A DNA stretch of 64,000 nucleotides, taken from assembly GCF_020880975.1 (NCBI RefSeq), contig NZ_JAJIWP010000002.1:1-64000 (forward strand). Direction: 5' to 3'. The notes under the pieces were generated by a model. That model saw only the letters and a list, made by a program, of their open reading frames with translations. It was not told the origin of the DNA and did not search any database. Within the stretch, counting starts at the first letter, position 1, and every line of letters starts with the position of its first letter. This stretch comes from Mucilaginibacter sp. UR6-1 (GTDB taxonomy: Bacteria > Bacteroidota > Bacteroidia > Sphingobacteriales > Sphingobacteriaceae). The translations under genes and the position numbers were made by a program. Positions 63,357-64,000 of this stretch are shown here, in pieces.

Positions 63357-64000
63357 TCAGACTTTTTTGGTGATAGATAAAAATAGGGTTTCGAGGTCTT
63401 GCTGCTGTTTACCGATACTGTAAACGGTGTATCCACTATTTATCAGCAGGGTATTGATCTCGCCGCTTTGCTGTTTTGACAGGTATGGTAGTCCAACCAA
63501 CGTTTCAGTTACCTGCGCAACCTCATACTGATGGCGCTTTAACAGGTTGGCGGCATCAACCGTATTATCAACTTCTATCAGTAACAAAGCCTGGTTAAGC
63601 GCTTCCAGCTCGGCAATACTGCCCTGAAAAAGCATGGTGCCGTTATTAATGATGCCCACATGTGTAGCCATACGCTCTATCTCTGACAGTAAATGGCTAC
63701 TGATAAACACTGTTTTGCCATGGTGGCGTGTTAGGTTAATCAGCAGTTCGCGTATCTCGATAATGCCATTAGGGTCGAGGCCGTTGGTGGGTTCGTCCAA
63801 TATCAGCAACTGCGGGTCGCTTAGCAGGGCCAGGGCAATACCCAGGCGTTGTTTCATGCCCAGCGAGTATTGCCCGGCTTTTTTATTGGCTGCATGTTGC
63901 AGTTGCACCAATTCAAGCATCTCATCAACCCTGCTTGCAGGCAGTTGCAGCAGGCCCACACGGTTAACCAGGTTTTCGCGCCCGGTAAGGTGCAGGTATA
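63357..64000 (-). CDS. ABC transporter ATPase, partial (5' end outside window)
   Basis: The reading frame is open to the window edge, so the N-terminal Walker A is missing. Visible are YLHLTGRENLVNRV at the edge, signature GQYSLGMKQRLGIALAL near 63850, Walker B LLILDEPTNGLDPNGI near 63790, and the H-loop VFISSHLLSEIERM near 63690. The C-terminal domain follows. With the ABC-2 permease next to it, it forms a two-gene exporter of the BcrA type; the substrate is not known. Confidence 0.9.
   Translation of the reverse strand, partial: YLHLTGRENLVNRVGLLQLPASRVDEMLELVQLQHAANKKAGQYSLGMKQRLGIALALLSDPQLLILDEPTNGLDPNGIIEIRELLINLTRHHGKTVFISSHLLSEIERMATHVGIINNGTMLFQGSIAELEALNQALLLIEVDNTVDAANLLKRHQYEVAQVTETLVGLPYLSKQQSGEINTLLINSGYTVYSIGKQQQDLETLFLSITKKV

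Overview
This 64 kb window is chromosomal DNA from a Bacteroidota bacterium, most likely a Sphingobacteriaceae member close to Mucilaginibacter or Pedobacter. The inference rests on the promoter motif TTTG-N19-TAnnTTTG upstream of several genes, the near absence of Shine-Dalgarno sequences, many start codons a few bases after the promoter, and gene families typical of the phylum (FKBP lipoproteins, PorT-type barrel, M13 and M28 peptidases, single-domain receivers). No rRNA, tRNA, CRISPR array, transposase gene or prophage was found.

Layout. 1-389: a structured intergenic region that may encode a minus-strand small RNA, then the rplM promoter. 390-5656: translation block rplM-rpsI-rpsB-tsf, nagA, pyrH, frr. 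5728-13313: an ABC exporter, a repeat-rich gap, ndk, nrnA-like phosphoesterase, two tandem FKBP isomerases, tatD and a type I asparaginase. 13316-21490: a glycosyltransferase, pdxJ, gcvP, a lone receiver, a metallo-beta-lactamase-fold hydrolase and recJ. 21657-26000: a YpfJ-type metallopeptidase, an AT-rich two-gene cassette (ParB-like protein plus orphan adenine methyltransferase), an amidase and a small lipoprotein. 26091-34896: glnS, enoyl-CoA hydratase, an NtrC-type regulator coupled to a 64-residue H-box protein, an AI-2E-type permease, a YtxH/holin-like/unknown trio, trmB, an alkyltransferase-like protein, a lipoprotein and a YkuK-like protein. 34903-45895: FtsX-type permease, SRPBCC protein, acyltransferase, radical SAM protein, pentapeptide protein, M13 peptidase, GH3 hexosaminidase and a barrel protein. 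45988-53372: a surface-glycan cluster with six glycosyltransferase-like genes and an MsbA-like flippase. 53519-64000: aminopeptidase P, an OmpA protein, a 47-residue membrane protein coupled to ridA, recG, an M28 peptidase, a secreted protein, an MFS permease and an ABC-2 transporter cut by the window end.

Most of the window is housekeeping and cell-envelope biology. The best candidate for an unusual system is the ParB-like/methyltransferase cassette (22500-24733): low GC, its own promoter, a 4-base ATGA overlap between its genes, and neighbours that look native. Second-tier signals are the putative structured RNA at 25-205, the H-box microprotein coupled to an NtrC-type regulator, the 47-residue membrane protein upstream of ridA, strong Shine-Dalgarno sites only before rpsI and rpsB, and several families of intergenic inverted repeats. 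All function assignments come from reading motifs; no database search was run.
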